NCBI GenBank assembly: GCA_021781255.1
Contig: JAJXXG010001007.1
Coordinates: 1-7,298 of the forward strand
Length of the DNA: 7,298 nt
DNA from: Acidobacteriota bacterium
GTDB taxonomy: Bacteria; Acidobacteriota; Terriglobia; Terriglobales; Acidobacteriaceae
Reading direction: 5' to 3'
Below, one piece after another: positions 6,306 to 7,298 of this stretch. Position 1 is the stretch's first letter. Each line of letters opens with the position of its first letter. Made by a program: the position numbers and the translations under genes. Under the pieces are notes generated by a model. It worked only from the letters and a program-made list of their open reading frames with translations. It had not been told where the DNA came from and searched no databases.

Positions 6306-7298
6306 TCAGTTGCCGCTCACTACAAGATTGTCAAACTGCGTGTGATTCCACTCCGAACCAACAGCGAACATGCCGTGCGTATGGGCCGCATCGTCGATAG
6401 TCGTTAGAGAGACGCCATCGAGTCGTGCTTCGATTTGCTTTGCATGGAAGCGCAGCTCAAGGTGATGCCACTTGGACGCATCGATTTGCGTGGAGCCTGA
6501 GGCGAGCACATCAGACGCTTGCTTGAAATGCGCCGACGCGAGTTGCCACGCACCATTCGGGCTGAGGCTGAATACATAGCCGCTTGGCCAGTGGGCTTTG
6601 CCATCCTGAAAGACATTGGCAGAGTCGATGCGGCCAATCAGGACAGCCGGAGCCGTTGACAGGAAGCGAACATCCGCTGCGATGCTGTAGTCAGTCCATT
6701 CGGAATCCCCCGCCATCGTAAACGGATCCGGAAGCGGTCCCCAGGGAATAGGCTTCGTCGAGATCACCTGCTCAAGGCATCGTCCAGAGCGCCCATCGCA
6801 TGGCTGTACTTCGAATGCCCCATCCTGATCAGAGAGATACCTGGGCGTGTGTCCCAGCTCTGTTTGCTCAAAGTCATCCTGATACGGAAGCGGAAATCCC
6901 TTTGCCGGCGGAGGCTCCGCTGTTCCCTTTCCCTGACCGGTTGTTGTCGTAAGCGAATAGAGCGACTGGGGCTCGAACGTGTAAGTGAACTTGCCGTTCG
7001 CCGGATGCAGAACATCCACACGCTCGAGCACATGCGTGTCATTGGTCACCCACACGTAGATATTGGAATCCGCGAGGCCGCTGTCGATTGTGAAGGAAGC
7101 GGTTTGCGGATGCGTGGCATGCATCGTTTCCAGCACAACGCTCCAGTCCTTGTGATTGGCAGAGCGCAGTGACACGTAGCTGCCTTTTCCCGGCAGATTG
7201 CCGGATGCCGAGTCAAGATACTGCCAGCCGGGCTGCGCAAACTGCGTGGTGTGCGCCGTCGCCCAGATGGTTCCCTGCACGTCATAGTGCCCGGACCA
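6306..7298 (-). CDS. GH59 galactocerebrosidase-like beta-galactosidase, C-terminal part
   Basis: The frame enters from the right edge of the window and ends at TGA (6306-6308); 330 residues are visible. The segment starts WSGHYDV and continues WATAHTTQFAQPGW, closely resembling the part of animal GALC after its catalytic barrel (from memory WSGHY followed by SAHTTQFTQPGW). A beta-sandwich follows, with GSYVSLRSANHKDWSVVLE and YSLTTTTGQGKG. FPLPYQDDFE leads into a lectin-like domain with YLSDQDGAFEVQPC, PIPWGPLPDPFTMAGDSEWT and a final FDNLVVSGN. Two close cysteines (QPC and GRC) may form a disulfide. The GTG at 7280-7278 is an internal codon, not a start. The catalytic barrel and signal peptide lie outside the window. 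GH59 enzymes release beta-galactose from glycolipids or glycans. A bacterial substrate is more likely a galactan or glycolipid of plant or microbial origin; this is inference. Confidence 0.88.
   Translation of the reverse strand, partial: WSGHYDVQGTIWATAHTTQFAQPGWQYLDSASGNLPGKGSYVSLRSANHKDWSVVLETMHATHPQTASFTIDSGLADSNIYVWVTNDTHVLERVDVLHPANGKFTYTFEPQSLYSLTTTTGQGKGTAEPPPAKGFPLPYQDDFEQTELGHTPRYLSDQDGAFEVQPCDGRSGRCLEQVISTKPIPWGPLPDPFTMAGDSEWTDYSIAADVRFLSTAPAVLIGRIDSANVFQDGKAHWPSGYVFSLSPNGAWQLASAHFKQASDVLASGSTQIDASKWHHLELRFHAKQIEARLDGVSLTTIDDAAHTHGMFAVGSEWNHTQFDNLVVSGN

Noticed and set aside
6180..6407. Small plus-strand frames downstream of GH79
   Set aside because: They run through the terminator-like hairpin and into the antisense strand of the GH59 gene, with no ribosome binding site or recognisable product.

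Overview
The window reads as part of a carbohydrate-uptake and breakdown locus from a Gram-negative bacterium. It encodes an outer-membrane sugar porin, an inner-membrane hexuronate-type transporter, a gluconate kinase joined in frame to a short-chain dehydrogenase, and two glycoside hydrolases (GH79 and GH59). The DNA is GC-rich by eye (not computed). There is no SusC/SusD pair. The combination of an OprB-like porin, an ExuT-like permease and a GH59 enzyme would suit a soil Acidobacteriota of the Terriglobia type. That taxon guess is inference; the sequence carries no rRNA or other marker to fix it.

Layout. Positions 1-299 hold no gene I can support. They contain a 12-base direct repeat, a weak promoter-like pair and a good ribosome binding site for the first gene. 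On the plus strand follow the porin (300-1781), a 108-base gap with a GC-rich hairpin, the MFS permease (1890-3197), the kinase-dehydrogenase fusion (3194-4492, overlapping the permease stop by ATGA) and, after 86 bases, a secreted GH79 hydrolase (4579-6165). These four genes look like one transcription unit. A long hairpin at 6178-6220 separates them from a convergent minus-strand gene (6306-7298), which is the C-terminal part of a GH59 galactocerebrosidase-like enzyme whose catalytic barrel lies beyond the window.

How the parts may work together (inference). GH79 would release a uronic acid such as glucuronate from a glycan outside the cytoplasm. The porin and permease would bring the acid in. 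The dehydrogenase and kinase would convert it, or a derived keto-gluconate, to a phosphorylated gluconate for central metabolism. GH59 would remove beta-galactose from the same or a related substrate. Galactan decorated with glucuronic acid, as in plant arabinogalactan proteins, is one glycan that fits both hydrolases, but the sequence does not prove it.

The most notable feature is the fusion. The gluconokinase has no stop codon before the dehydrogenase, and one 432-residue frame carries both complete domains. A strong Shine-Dalgarno and ATG sit exactly at the junction, so a separate dehydrogenase could also be made.
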